From contig NZ_JAAOZF010000001.1 in the NCBI RefSeq assembly GCF_011759705.1, forward strand, positions 1,857,152 through 1,921,151: a stretch of 64,000 nt of DNA, given 5' to 3'. The DNA is from Microbacterium ulmi (GTDB taxonomy: Bacteria > Actinomycetota > Actinomycetes > Actinomycetales > Microbacteriaceae). The notes beneath the pieces were generated by a model, which did not search any database, had not been told where the DNA came from, and saw only the letters and a list, made by a program, of their open reading frames with translations. The first letter of the stretch is position 1, and every line of letters begins with the position of its first letter. Shown piece after piece: positions 42,916 to 51,563 of this stretch. The translations under genes and the position numbers were made by a program.

Positions 42916-43932
42916 TCACTCTACTCCAGGACGTGGGCTCGCCCACGCGCCGCGCACGGCGTCGAGCGCACGCGCCGTCCGCAGCGACTGGGCGGGAGCC
43001 ACGAGGGGCGGCGCACCGTCGAGCACGACGTCGGCGAAGTGCTCCACCTGTGCGACGTACTGGCTCTCGAAGGGCCACTCGGTGCGCGTGAGCGTGCCCG
43101 ACCGATCCGTGACGTCCAGCGTCAGCGGGGCATCCGTCCTCCGTGTCCGGAAGGCGACCGGCAGCCGGATGCGTCCCTTCGTCCCGAAGACCTCCACCTC
43201 CGACCCGCCCGCGGTCTCCATCGTCGCGAACAGATGACCCGTCGCGGAGCCGAAGTCGAGCGCCGCCGTCACGGTCGTCTCGACCTCGAGCCCCGGCAGT
43301 GCCGTGCGCGAGGCCGTGACGTCCGACGGCTCGCCATCGGCGAAGAGAAGGAGCGCGTCCGTGCAGTAGCAGCCGAGGTCGGCGAGCGCACCGCCGCCGA
43401 GCGCGGACGAGAAGCGGAATGTGGATGCTGCGACCTGGGGATCGTCGAGCCCCCGGGAGCGCACCGCATAGGACGCTCGCACATGCCGCACGTCGCCGAT
43501 CGCATCGTCCGCGAGCAGCTCGAGGATCCGGCGGACCCGCGGGCTGTACCGCCACATGAGCGCCTCGAGCAGGACGCGGCCGTGCGTGCGCGCCGCATCC
43601 GTCATCTCCTGCACGTCGGCGGCGCGCAGCCCGAGGGGCTTCTCGCACAGCACGTGCTTGCCGGCCGCGAGAGCGGCGAGCGACCACTCGCGGTGCTCGC
43701 TGTTGGGAAGGGCGATGTAGACCGCATCGATGTCGGGGTCCTCGACGAGCGCGCGGTACGAGCCGAGGGCGCGCACGCCGCCGAGCTCGCTCGCGAGCTC
43801 GGTCGCCGCATCCTGCCGACGGCTCGCGATGGCTGCGAGGCGCGATCGGGACGAGGCCAGCAGGGTCGGCCCCATCTCCTGTCGTGCGATGGCCCCGGCC
43901 CCGAGGATGCCCCACCGTATGTAGTCACTCAT
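42916..43932 (-). CDS. Gfo/Idh/MocA-family oxidoreductase
   Basis: 338-residue NAD(P)-dependent dehydrogenase. The N-terminal Rossmann motif is WGILGAGAIARQEMGP and the CEKPLGL motif lies near residue 95. The second domain holds ALGGGALADLGCYCTDALL, resembling trans-dihydrobenzenediol/xylose dehydrogenase-type members. It is divergent from the D-2-hydroxyacid dehydrogenase with only 65 bp between, which contains a perfect TACGTA-centred palindrome, so both are probably controlled together. Confidence 0.88.
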   Translation of the reverse strand: MSDYIRWGILGAGAIARQEMGPTLLASSRSRLAAIASRRQDAATELASELGGVRALGSYRALVEDPDIDAVYIALPNSEHREWSLAALAAGKHVLCEKPLGLRAADVQEMTDAARTHGRVLLEALMWRYSPRVRRILELLADDAIGDVRHVRASYAVRSRGLDDPQVAASTFRFSSALGGGALADLGCYCTDALLLFADGEPSDVTASRTALPGLEVETTVTAALDFGSATGHLFATMETAGGSEVEVFGTKGRIRLPVAFRTRRTDAPLTLDVTDRSGTLTRTEWPFESQYVAQVEHFADVVLDGAPPLVAPAQSLRTARALDAVRGAWASPRPGVE

Positions 43933-43935
43933 CGC

Positions 43936-43979
43936 TTGGGAGGATAACGCAGGATGGGGTATGGTGAGAATACGTATTC
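43936..43979 (+). promoter_or_regulatory. Promoter with TACGTA-centred operator, upstream of D-2-hydroxyacid dehydrogenase
   Basis: TTGGGA (43936-43941), 18 bases, TATGGT (43960-43965), then the perfect palindrome GAATACGTATTC (43968-43979). The operator is identical to that at 30403 and sits in the same place after the -10 box. It lies in the 65-bp divergent gap, so it may also affect the Gfo/Idh gene. Confidence 0.65.
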
Positions 43980-43997
43980 AGAAGATGGGGATGAGCG

Positions 43998-44942
43998 ATG
44001 AGGCTCCTGTTGCCTTCCTGGCCGCCGATGGCACCGAACCTTCCGGACGACGTGCAGACCGCCCTGTACGAGGCCGACCAGCGGCTGCCCGAAGAGTTGC
44101 GCGACGCCGACGCGGTCGTGCTCTGGGGGAACACCGATGAGCGCCTGCGGGAGCTCGCGGGAGACCTTCCGCGCGTGCGATGGGTCCAGGGGCTCATGTC
44201 GGGCATGGATCGCGTCCACAGGGCGGGATTCGCCCCCGACGCGATCATGTCGTCGGGCCAGGGGACGCACGATGGCCCCGTCGCCGAGCACGCGCTGGCG
44301 ATGATCCTGAGCGCGACGCGCCGGCTCGACCTGGCGAGGGACGACCAGCGTGCGCACGTATGGGGCACACGACTGAGCGGACGCCAGCCGCTCGACAACT
44401 CAGACGGGCTGCGGACGCTCCGCGGGGCGTCGGTGCTGATCTGGGGCTTCGGCTCGATCGCCGCTCGCCTCGCCCCCATGCTCACGCTGCTCGGCGCGGA
44501 GGTGCGCGGGATCGCGACGACGGCGGGCCCCCGCGGGGGTTACGACGTGTTCACCGCCGAGTCGCTGGAGCGCCTGCTGCCCGAGACCGACATCCTTGTC
44601 TCGATCCTCCCGGGAACGGCCGCGACCAGGCACGCGCTCGAGGCGACGCTTCTGAGCCTGCTGCCGCCCCGCGCATGGATCGTGAACGTGGGTCGGGGCG
44701 GGACGATCGACGAGGACGCCCTGCTCGACGCGCTCACGGAGGGACGGCTCGCGGGCGCTGCGCTCGACGTCTTCGGCACCGAGCCGTTGCCCCTCGACTC
44801 GCCCCTCTGGGACGCACCCAACCTCATCATCACGCCGCATGTCGCGGGGACGCGGCCCCTCGGGGCTGAGCGCCTGATCGAGGAGAACGTGCGGGCGTTC
44901 CTGGCCGGGGCGCCGCTTCGCAACGCCGTGGTCCGGCCGTGA
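43998..44942 (+). CDS. D-2-hydroxyacid dehydrogenase
   Basis: 314-residue NAD(P)-dependent dehydrogenase. Cofactor motif GFGSIAARLAPML near residue 150; catalytic Arg in NVGRGGTIDEDALL, Glu in FGTEPLP, and His in ITPHVAG. It reduces 2-oxo acids such as hydroxypyruvate or glyoxylate, or the reverse. In the island it could work with the hydroxypyruvate-isomerase-like protein at 33917. The kinase gene follows after 58 bp, with AGGAGG before it, so an operon is likely. Confidence 0.9.
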   Translation: MRLLLPSWPPMAPNLPDDVQTALYEADQRLPEELRDADAVVLWGNTDERLRELAGDLPRVRWVQGLMSGMDRVHRAGFAPDAIMSSGQGTHDGPVAEHALAMILSATRRLDLARDDQRAHVWGTRLSGRQPLDNSDGLRTLRGASVLIWGFGSIAARLAPMLTLLGAEVRGIATTAGPRGGYDVFTAESLERLLPETDILVSILPGTAATRHALEATLLSLLPPRAWIVNVGRGGTIDEDALLDALTEGRLAGAALDVFGTEPLPLDSPLWDAPNLIITPHVAGTRPLGAERLIEENVRAFLAGAPLRNAVVRP

Positions 44943-45000
44943 TCGCCGTCGACGCATGTGACGGACGACCGCTCGCCGACGGTCGGGACAGGAGGTTCGG

Positions 45001-46725
45001 ATGACTCCGCTCGCCAACGTATCCGCCGACTACGCCCTCGACGCGCTTGCAGGGTTCGCGGCCGCCAACGCGGATCGCGTCCTCCCCGTCAGGGGCGGCG
45101 TCGTCCGTGCCACGGCCAGCCCGCCGGCGCAGGTGGCGATCGTCACAGGAGGCGGCTCAGGACACTTCCCGGCCTTCGCCGGATGGGTCGGGACGGGGTT
45201 CGCGCATGGCGCCGCGTGCGGAAACGTGTTCGCATCGCCCTCGACCGCGCAGATCCTGTCCGTCGCGCGCGCGGCCGACAACGGCGGCGGCGTGCTCTTC
45301 GCGCCGATCAACTACGCGGGCGACATCCTGAACTTCGGCGCCGCGGCCGAGCGGCTCCGCGGCGACGACGTCGACGTGCGGCTCGTCCCGATCACGGACG
45401 ACATCGCCTCGGGGGGCGCGGGCGAGCACGAGACGCGCCGCGGGATCGCGGGGAGCTTCGTCGTGCTGAAGGTCGCGGGCGCCGCCGCTGAGCGCGGCGA
45501 CACGCTCGCCGAGGTCGCCCGGATCGCCTCGGACGCCAACGCGGCGACCCGCACGCTCGGCGTCGCATTCTCGGGATGCACCCTCCCCGGTGCGCAGTCA
45601 CCGCTGTTCGACGTCCCTCGGGGCCGCGTCGCGATCGGCCTCGGCATCCATGGCGAGCCCGGGCTGTCGGAGGTGCCCCTCGGCACGGCCGACGACGTGG
45701 CGGACCTCGTCGTCGACCGCCTGTTCGCCGAGCGGTCGCCGATCCCAGGCGGCGCCGTCGCGGTCGTCGTCAACGGCCTCGGCTCGACGAAGTACGACGA
45801 GCTGTTCATCGTCTTCTCGCGTGTCCGCGTCCGGCTCGAGTCCGAAGGCATGCGGCTCGTCGCACCTGCGGTGGGGGAGTATGTCACGAGCCTCGACATG
45901 GCGGGCTTGTCCGTGTCGCTCACGTACCTGGACGACGAGCTCGAGAGCCTCTGGCGCGCACCCGCGGATGCCGCGGCCTTCACCCGGGGCGTGACGCAGG
46001 CCCGTCCCGCGCGCGGGCTCGCCGCCTCGACCGCGCCCGCCGCCGTCGACGTCGGCTCCGCCTCGGAGGCGTCGCGCCGCGCCGCCGCGGCGATCGCGGC
46101 GATCGCGGAGGAGATCGGCGGGGTGCTCGCCGCAGAGAGCGACCGGCTGGGCGCGATCGACGCCGTCGCGGGAGACGGCGACCACGGCGCGGGCATGACA
46201 CGCGGCTCGGCGGCCGCCGCGCGTGCGGCGCGGGACGCCGTCACAGCGGGCGCAGGGGCGGGCACGGCGCTGCGCGCCGCAGGCGAAGCCTGGGCCGACG
46301 AGAGCGGCGGGACCTCGGGCGCCCTCTGGGGGACCGGGCTCGCGGAGGCCGCCGCCGTCGTCGGCGACGTGGACGAGCCGACGACGGCGACCGTCGTCGC
46401 GGCGGCCGAGGCGTTCGCGCGCGGCATTCGAGAGCGGGGCGGAGCGCGACCCGGAGAGAAGACGATGCTCGACGCGATCGTGCCCTTCGTCGACGAGCTC
46501 CGCAGTGCCGCCGTGCCGGGCCGGAGCTCGCTCGGTGCGTGGCGGCGTGCCGCGGAGACGGCCGATCGGGCGGCGGCCGCGACGGCCGGCATCGTCTCGA
46601 GCCGCGGCCGCTCGCGCATCCACGGCGAGCGGTCGCTGGGCACTCCGGACGCCGGCGCGACCTCGTTCGCGCTCGTCGTATCCCGCATCGGGAACTCAGA
46701 CCATCTAGGAGAGGAGGGGACGTGA
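45001..46725 (+). CDS. DhaK-DhaL fused ATP-dependent ketose kinase (dihydroxyacetone/erythrulose kinase family)
   Basis: 574-residue single-chain kinase. The DhaK domain (residues 1-330) has VTGGGSGHFPAFAGWVG, NYAGDILNFG and the substrate-binding His217 in GLGIHGEPG. The DhaL ATP-binding domain (about 355-565) has DAVAGDGDHGAGMTRG and GGTSGALWGTGL. ATP-dependent members phosphorylate dihydroxyacetone, glyceraldehyde or erythrulose; neighbouring isomerase and dehydrogenases make a C3/C4 ketose or ketose acid plausible. AGGAGG precedes ATG 45001. The stop overlaps the ABM gene (GTGA). Confidence 0.9.
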   Translation: MTPLANVSADYALDALAGFAAANADRVLPVRGGVVRATASPPAQVAIVTGGGSGHFPAFAGWVGTGFAHGAACGNVFASPSTAQILSVARAADNGGGVLFAPINYAGDILNFGAAAERLRGDDVDVRLVPITDDIASGGAGEHETRRGIAGSFVVLKVAGAAAERGDTLAEVARIASDANAATRTLGVAFSGCTLPGAQSPLFDVPRGRVAIGLGIHGEPGLSEVPLGTADDVADLVVDRLFAERSPIPGGAVAVVVNGLGSTKYDELFIVFSRVRVRLESEGMRLVAPAVGEYVTSLDMAGLSVSLTYLDDELESLWRAPADAAAFTRGVTQARPARGLAASTAPAAVDVGSASEASRRAAAAIAAIAEEIGGVLAAESDRLGAIDAVAGDGDHGAGMTRGSAAAARAARDAVTAGAGAGTALRAAGEAWADESGGTSGALWGTGLAEAAAVVGDVDEPTTATVVAAAEAFARGIRERGGARPGEKTMLDAIVPFVDELRSAAVPGRSSLGAWRRAAETADRAAAATAGIVSSRGRSRIHGERSLGTPDAGATSFALVVSRIGNSDHLGEEGT

Positions 46726-47039
46726 GCGACTCGATCGTGGTCCTCGCTCGGCTGTACCCGGCAGAGGGACGTCAGCAGGATCTGCTCGACGCGATAGCGC
46801 CGACGTTCGCGGCGATCCACGCGGAGGAGGGTTGCCAGCTGTTCGCGGCGCACTCCGCGTCCGACGGGACGGTCGTGCTGATCGAGAAATGGGAGTCCAG
46901 AGCCGCCCTCGACGCGCACGGACGGGGCGGCGCCGTGCGCGCGCTGAGGTCTGCCCGCGCGGAGTTCGAGGCGCGCCCCGCCCAGGTCGAGCTTCTCACC
47001 CCGTCGCCGCCGGGAGCGACCGCCAAGGGTCGGCTCTAG
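46722..47039 (+). CDS. Antibiotic biosynthesis monooxygenase (ABM)-domain protein
   Basis: 105-residue dimeric ferredoxin-like ABM domain (IVVLARLYPAEGRQQDLLDA; EEGCQLFAAHSASDGTVVLI; EKWESRAALDAH). Relatives include quinol monooxygenase YgiN and LsrG (phospho-AI-2 isomerase). LsrG-like ABM proteins occur beside sugar kinases, which fits the coupling to the DAK kinase here (GTGA overlap), so an isomerase of a phosphorylated intermediate is a possible role. GAGGAGGGGAC precedes GTG 46722. Confidence 0.82.
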   Translation: MSDSIVVLARLYPAEGRQQDLLDAIAPTFAAIHAEEGCQLFAAHSASDGTVVLIEKWESRAALDAHGRGGAVRALRSARAEFEARPAQVELLTPSPPGATAKGRL

Positions 47040-47055
47040 CCGAGGTCTGCGACCG

Positions 47056-48261
47056 TCACGTGGCGGCGAGGTCGAGATGGTGCTGCAGGACGTGCTCGGC
47101 GATCGCGATCGAGCTCGTGGCCGCGGGCGACGGCGCATTGCGCAGGACCGTCACGGGCCCGATCCGATCGACGGCGAAGTCGTCGAGCAGCGAGCCGTCT
47201 CGTCCCCACGCCTGTGCGCGCACCCCCGACGCGGTCTTCGCCTCGAGGTCCGCCATCCTGAGCTCGGGCACGAACCGCCGCGCCTTGCCGAAGTAGAGCC
47301 GTTTGACGAGGGATGCCGAGATCTCGTCCACTCCCATGCGCCAGTGCCTCTTCGCGAGCGGCCACGCGCCCGGCCACCGCAGCGACTCCCACGTGTCCTT
47401 GGGGGAGATCGTGAGCCATCCGTATCCCTCGCGGGCGAGCGCGGGCACGGCGTTGGGCCCGACGTGCACGTCGTCGTAGACGCCGCGCGTGAAGTGCACG
47501 CCGAGGAACGGGAAGCGCGGATCCGGTACGGGATAGATCATCCCGCTCACGAGGTCCGTTCGGTCCGGGGACAGAGCCCAGTACTCACCACGGAAGGGGA
47601 GGATCTTGGGGGATGGGTCGGCCCCGACGAGCTTCGCGACGATGTCGGACTGCAGCCCCGCGCACACGACCAGGCGCGTGAACTCGTGCTCGGAGGCATC
47701 CGTGGCGACGCGGACCGTGTCGCCGTCGACCGTGATCTCCGTGACGCCGTGGCCGAGGAGAATCGTGCCGCCGGCGGCACGCACGTCCTGGGCCATGGCC
47801 TCCGTGATGCTCGCGTAGTCGACGACCGCCGTCTCGGGCGAGTGCACCGCCGCGACGCCGGCCACGTGCGGCTCGATGTCGCGCAGGTGCGCGGGATCGT
47901 CGATGCGCGCGAGCCGGGGCACCTTGTTGGCGATCGAGCGCCGCTCGATCTCGGCGAGCGCGGGCAGCTCTGTGTCGTCGACGGCGACGACGAGCTTGCC
48001 GACCTCGCGATACGGCAGACCCTTCTCCTGGCAGAACTCGCGGATCAGGACCCGTCCCGCCGCGCACAGCTGCGCCTTCAGCGAGCCCGGCGCGTAGTAG
48101 AGCCCCGCGTGCACGACGCCCGAGTTGTGACCGGTCTGGTGCGCCGCGAGCCGACGCTCCTTCTCCAGGACGGTGACCTCGCCGACGCCGCGTGCCGTGA
48201 GCGCCCGCGCGATGGCGATGCCGACGATCCCGCCGCCGACGATCCCGATGCGCTCGGTCAC
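47056..48261 (-). CDS. lhgO: L-2-hydroxyglutarate oxidase
   Basis: 401-residue FAD-dependent oxidoreductase of the DAO family. FAD motif GIVGGGIVGIAIARAL; LhgO-specific segments QTGHNSGVVHAGLYYAPGSL, PFRGEYWAL, PFLGVHFTRGV and VGPNAVPALAREGYG. It oxidises L-2-hydroxyglutarate to 2-oxoglutarate, passing electrons to the quinone pool. GTG 48261 overlaps the aldehyde dehydrogenase stop, so the pair is coupled. Together they would deliver 2-oxoglutarate to the TCA cycle. Confidence 0.93.
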   Translation of the reverse strand: MTERIGIVGGGIVGIAIARALTARGVGEVTVLEKERRLAAHQTGHNSGVVHAGLYYAPGSLKAQLCAAGRVLIREFCQEKGLPYREVGKLVVAVDDTELPALAEIERRSIANKVPRLARIDDPAHLRDIEPHVAGVAAVHSPETAVVDYASITEAMAQDVRAAGGTILLGHGVTEITVDGDTVRVATDASEHEFTRLVVCAGLQSDIVAKLVGADPSPKILPFRGEYWALSPDRTDLVSGMIYPVPDPRFPFLGVHFTRGVYDDVHVGPNAVPALAREGYGWLTISPKDTWESLRWPGAWPLAKRHWRMGVDEISASLVKRLYFGKARRFVPELRMADLEAKTASGVRAQAWGRDGSLLDDFAVDRIGPVTVLRNAPSPAATSSIAIAEHVLQHHLDLAAT

Positions 48262-49706
48262 AGCTGCGTCCTGATCGCGACGGTCTTGACCCGCGTGTAG
48301 AAGCGGACGGCCTCGGTCCCCTGCTCCTTGAAGGGCGATCCGGACTCCTTGAACCCGCCGAACGGCTGATGGACGTCCCACCCGCTCGTCGGCTGGTTCA
48401 CGGCGACCTGCCCCGTCTCGACGCCGTCGATGAATCGGTAGGCCGAGCCGAGGTCGCGTGTGAACACCGAGCTCGCCAGGCCGTAGGACGAGGCGTTGAC
48501 CTCGGCGATCGCCTCCTCGAGGTCGTCCACCACGAGCATCCCCAGGACCGGTCCGAACACCTCCTCACGCCAGATCGGGTTGTCCGGCGGCGTTCTCAGC
48601 AGTGTCGGCTCGACGAACGCGCCGACCTGCGCGGAGGCGCCGAGCTCGGCTCTCGCGAGGACCTCAGCGCCGTTCTCGAGGGCGTCCGCGACGCGAGAGC
48701 GGATGTCGTCGCGCGCGGCGGTGCTGACGACCGGTCCGACATCGACGCCGTCGGCGTCACCGGGTCCGACCCGAAGAGCCGCGACCGCGGCACGCAGACG
48801 CGCGCTCAGCTCGTCGGCGACTCCGCGCTGGACGATGAGCCGGCTCGTCGCCGTGCAGCGCTGGCCCGCCTGGGCGAAGGCGCCGGCCATGATGACGCTT
48901 TCGGCAAGATCGAGGTCGGCGTCGTCGAGCACGACGGCCGCGTTCTTGCCGCCCATCTCGGTCTGCACTCGCACGCCCGTGCCGGCAAGCGTCTTCTGCA
49001 GGGCGAGCCCGACCGGCGTCGAACCCGTGAACGAGACCGCTCGAACGCGCGGATCGGAGACCGCCGCATCGCCGATAACCGACCCCCGCCCCGTCAGCGT
49101 GTTGAGGGCGCCCGCCGTCAGACCGGCCGAGTCCAGGAGCTCCGCGAGGCGGAGCGCGATCAGCGGGGCTTCGCTCGCGGGCTTGAGCACGACCGCGTTG
49201 CCCGCCGCGAGCGCGGGGGCCAGCTTGCGTGCGGGGGTGAGCAGGGGATCGTTCCACGGCGTCACGAGCAGAACGATGCCGAGCGGCTCACGCAGTTGCT
49301 GGGCGAAGGTGCCCGGCCGCGCGTCGGGCAGGAGCTCGCCGTACGCGAGCCGGGTGAGGGCGCCGAAGAACTCGAAGAACTCTGCGGACTTCGCCACCTC
49401 GCCCGCGGCCTCGGCGCGCGTCTTGCCCATCTCCGACACGATGAGCGAGGTCAGCTCCGCGGCGGCCTCGCGAATGAGCGCCGCACCGCGCAGCAGCACT
49501 CTGCCGCGCTCGATGGCGCCCACGGCGCGCCACGCGGCCGCGCCGTTCGCAGCCGCGTCGAACACGGCGGCGACGTGGCGGGCCTTCAGGGCCGGAACGC
49601 GGCCCACGACGCGACCGTCCGTCGCCGGGTCGGTCACCTCGATCCACTCCCCGTCGGGTGACTCGATGTACTCGCCCGCGACCAGATTCTTCAACGTGAT
49701 GGGCAC
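48258..49706 (-). CDS. NAD(P)-dependent aldehyde dehydrogenase, 2-oxoglutarate/succinate semialdehyde type
   Basis: 482-residue ALDH. Catalytic Cys284 (GQRCTATSR), general base Glu250 (TEMGGKN), cofactor loop FTGSTPVG and LLVTPWNDPLL. The combination EMGGKN plus GQRCTATSR recalls 2,5-dioxopentanoate (alpha-ketoglutaric semialdehyde) dehydrogenases; succinate-semialdehyde dehydrogenase is the main alternative. Coupled to lhgO. It could also take succinic semialdehyde from the hpa pathway at 55-62 kb. Confidence 0.88.
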   Translation of the reverse strand: MPITLKNLVAGEYIESPDGEWIEVTDPATDGRVVGRVPALKARHVAAVFDAAANGAAAWRAVGAIERGRVLLRGAALIREAAAELTSLIVSEMGKTRAEAAGEVAKSAEFFEFFGALTRLAYGELLPDARPGTFAQQLREPLGIVLLVTPWNDPLLTPARKLAPALAAGNAVVLKPASEAPLIALRLAELLDSAGLTAGALNTLTGRGSVIGDAAVSDPRVRAVSFTGSTPVGLALQKTLAGTGVRVQTEMGGKNAAVVLDDADLDLAESVIMAGAFAQAGQRCTATSRLIVQRGVADELSARLRAAVAALRVGPGDADGVDVGPVVSTAARDDIRSRVADALENGAEVLARAELGASAQVGAFVEPTLLRTPPDNPIWREEVFGPVLGMLVVDDLEEAIAEVNASSYGLASSVFTRDLGSAYRFIDGVETGQVAVNQPTSGWDVHQPFGGFKESGSPFKEQGTEAVRFYTRVKTVAIRTQL

Positions 49707-49718
49707 TTAGCACACCCC

Positions 49719-49764
49719 TTTCGGATACGAAATACGTTACCAGGAGGGCATAAGCGGTCGTCAA
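49719..49764 (-). promoter_or_regulatory. Promoter/operator region of the aldehyde dehydrogenase-lhgO operon
   Basis: On the - strand TTGACG (49764-49759) precedes a region reading GGTAACGTATTTCG, which shares the half-site ACGTATT with the TACGTA operators. Overlapping it is an inverted repeat TTTCG-N4-CGAAA (49719-49732). A -10 box is not clear. Either motif could be the site of the GntR regulator encoded next door. Confidence 0.4.
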
Positions 49765-49782
49765 GTGCTCAATTGGATACAT

Positions 49783-50436
49783 TCAAGAGGTGAAGAGGTC
49801 CGGTCGCGCAGCCAGCGCGAGTCGCGTCCTACGGATGTGGCCCGATACCAGGTCCGCGGCCGACAGGAGGTCGCGCCGCTCGATGGCGTCGACGATCAGC
49901 CGATGCTCGGCATCCGTCGTCCAGTCGTGGAGGGGCCGAGTCTTTACCCAGGCTCGCCGGTAATGCTGCGTCGAGTTCCAGAAGCGATCGACGAGGTCGT
50001 GGAGGAGCGGCAGGCGCGCGCCGGCGTACGTGAGCAGGTGGAAGGCGCGGTCGGACGCGAGGAACTGCTCGACGTCGCTCGACGTCTCGAGCTCTTCGAC
50101 GAGTTCGTGCAGCCGCTCGAGCTGAGCGGGCGCGAGGTGCGGGATGCTCTCCTGGATCGCGAGCGGCTCGACCTGCTCGCGCAGGCGGTAGATCTGGTCG
50201 AACTCCGTGGCGTCGAGCCGTGCGACCCACGCCCCCGCGTTGGGGCGGATCGAGATGAGCCCCTCGGCCTCGAGGAGCCTGAGGGCCTCTCGCACCGGTA
50301 TGCGACTCGACCGGAACTCCGCCGCGACGGCGTCCTGGCCGATGCGGGTCCCGGGTGTCAGGCGTCCGTCGAGGATCTGCTCCCGGAGCCGATCGGCGAT
50401 CAGACGGCCGGTCGCGCCTGCGGGGAGCTGGTCCAT
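49783..50436 (-). CDS. GntR-family (FadR/FCD) transcriptional regulator
   Basis: 217-residue regulator. The winged helix contains LIADRLREQILDGRLTPGTR and SSRIPVREALRLLEAEGLI; the FCD effector domain (about 80-210) has LREQVEPLAIQ, HLLTYAGARLPLL and the metal-ligand-like HRLIVDAIERRDLLSA. FCD regulators commonly sense organic acids. It lies upstream of, and on the same strand as, the aldehyde dehydrogenase-lhgO pair, its most likely target. ATG 50436 has no ribosome binding site and may be leaderless. Confidence 0.9.
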   Translation of the reverse strand: MDQLPAGATGRLIADRLREQILDGRLTPGTRIGQDAVAAEFRSSRIPVREALRLLEAEGLISIRPNAGAWVARLDATEFDQIYRLREQVEPLAIQESIPHLAPAQLERLHELVEELETSSDVEQFLASDRAFHLLTYAGARLPLLHDLVDRFWNSTQHYRRAWVKTRPLHDWTTDAEHRLIVDAIERRDLLSAADLVSGHIRRTRLALAARPDLFTS

Positions 50437-50588
50437 GAGGTCAGGGTAGCGGGGCGCGCGGGGCGAGCCGGGCCGCGACGAACGCTCGGGCCTGCGGCGC
50501 CTCCTACACTCGAAGAGGGTGGGCATCTGCGGCACATGTCGTGCACGGATGTGCAGGCGAGGATGCCTGGCCGGATCAGGAGGTCGCG

Positions 50589-51563
50589 ATGGCGACGGCG
50601 AGCGAGGACGGCCGTATGCAGGCGATGCTGCGCGCGGCCCAGCTGTACTACCTGCAGGACCAGACGATGGAGGCGATCGCGGCAGATCTCGGGCGGTCGC
50701 GGTCGTCGGTGTCGCGGCTGCTCGCCCGCGCTCGCGAGACCGGTGTCGTCGAGATCCGGCTCAACTCGCCGCTCGCGAGCCGGACGACGCTCGAGGGAGA
50801 GCTCGGTCAGAGGTACGGCGTCGCCGCGCACGTCGTGCCGGTGAGCGGGCCGATCAGCGACGTCGACCGGCTCGACCGCGTCGCGACGATGGCCGCGCGC
50901 CTTCTCATCCGGTTCTTCGACTCGAACATGACGATGGGAGTGGCCTGGGGATCCACGACGAGCGCGATCAGCCGCCACCTCGTGCCCCACGAGACCCACA
51001 ATTCCGTCATCGTGCAGATGAACGGAGCAGGCAACCTCAAGACGACGGGGATCGAGTACGCAGGAGAGATCCTGCAACGCTTCGCGAGCGCGTTCTCGGC
51101 TCAGGTCGAGCACTTCCCGGTGCCCGCGTTCTTCGACGACCCGCTCACGAGGGACGCCCTGTGGCGCGAGCGCGGGACGAGGCGCGTCCTCGGCATCCAG
51201 ACACGCATGGATGTCGCGCTGTTCGGTCTCGGCTCGCCGTACTCGTCGGTGCCGAGCTACGTGTACATCGGCGGCTACCTCGATGAGAAGGACTATCGGA
51301 GCCTGCGCCAGCAGCACGTGGCGGGCGACGTCGCAACGGTGTTCTACCGCAGAGACGGCACGCACCGCGACATCACCCTCAACGCGAGGGCGTCGGGCAT
51401 GGGCCTCGACCGGCTCCAGCACATCGCTCGGAGGATCGCGGTCGTCTCCGGGCTCGCGAAGCGCGACGCCGTCCTCGGCGCGCTCGCCGCCGGGCTCGTC
51501 ACCGACCTCGTGCTCGACGAGGACCTTGCGCGTGCACTGCTCGTCGTCGGCCGCCACGGATGA
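50589..51563 (+). CDS. SorC-family (DeoR-type) sugar-responsive regulator
   Basis: 324-residue regulator with an N-terminal helix-turn-helix (TMEAIAADLGRSRSSVSRLL) and a SorC sugar-binding effector domain related to phosphosugar isomerases (GVAWGSTTSAISRHL; GSPYSSVPSYVYIGGYL; DITLNARASGMGLDRL). AGGAGG five bases before ATG 50589 fixes the start. SorC proteins often sense phosphorylated sugars made by a kinase in the regulated operon; the DAK kinase at 45001 is an attractive candidate target. Confidence 0.9.
   Translation: MATASEDGRMQAMLRAAQLYYLQDQTMEAIAADLGRSRSSVSRLLARARETGVVEIRLNSPLASRTTLEGELGQRYGVAAHVVPVSGPISDVDRLDRVATMAARLLIRFFDSNMTMGVAWGSTTSAISRHLVPHETHNSVIVQMNGAGNLKTTGIEYAGEILQRFASAFSAQVEHFPVPAFFDDPLTRDALWRERGTRRVLGIQTRMDVALFGLGSPYSSVPSYVYIGGYLDEKDYRSLRQQHVAGDVATVFYRRDGTHRDITLNARASGMGLDRLQHIARRIAVVSGLAKRDAVLGALAAGLVTDLVLDEDLARALLVVGRHG

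Noticed and set aside
49769-49785. TTGGATACATTCAA as another TACGTA-type operator
   Set aside because: Two of seven pairs fail, the core is not TACGTA, and it overlaps the end of the GntR coding region.
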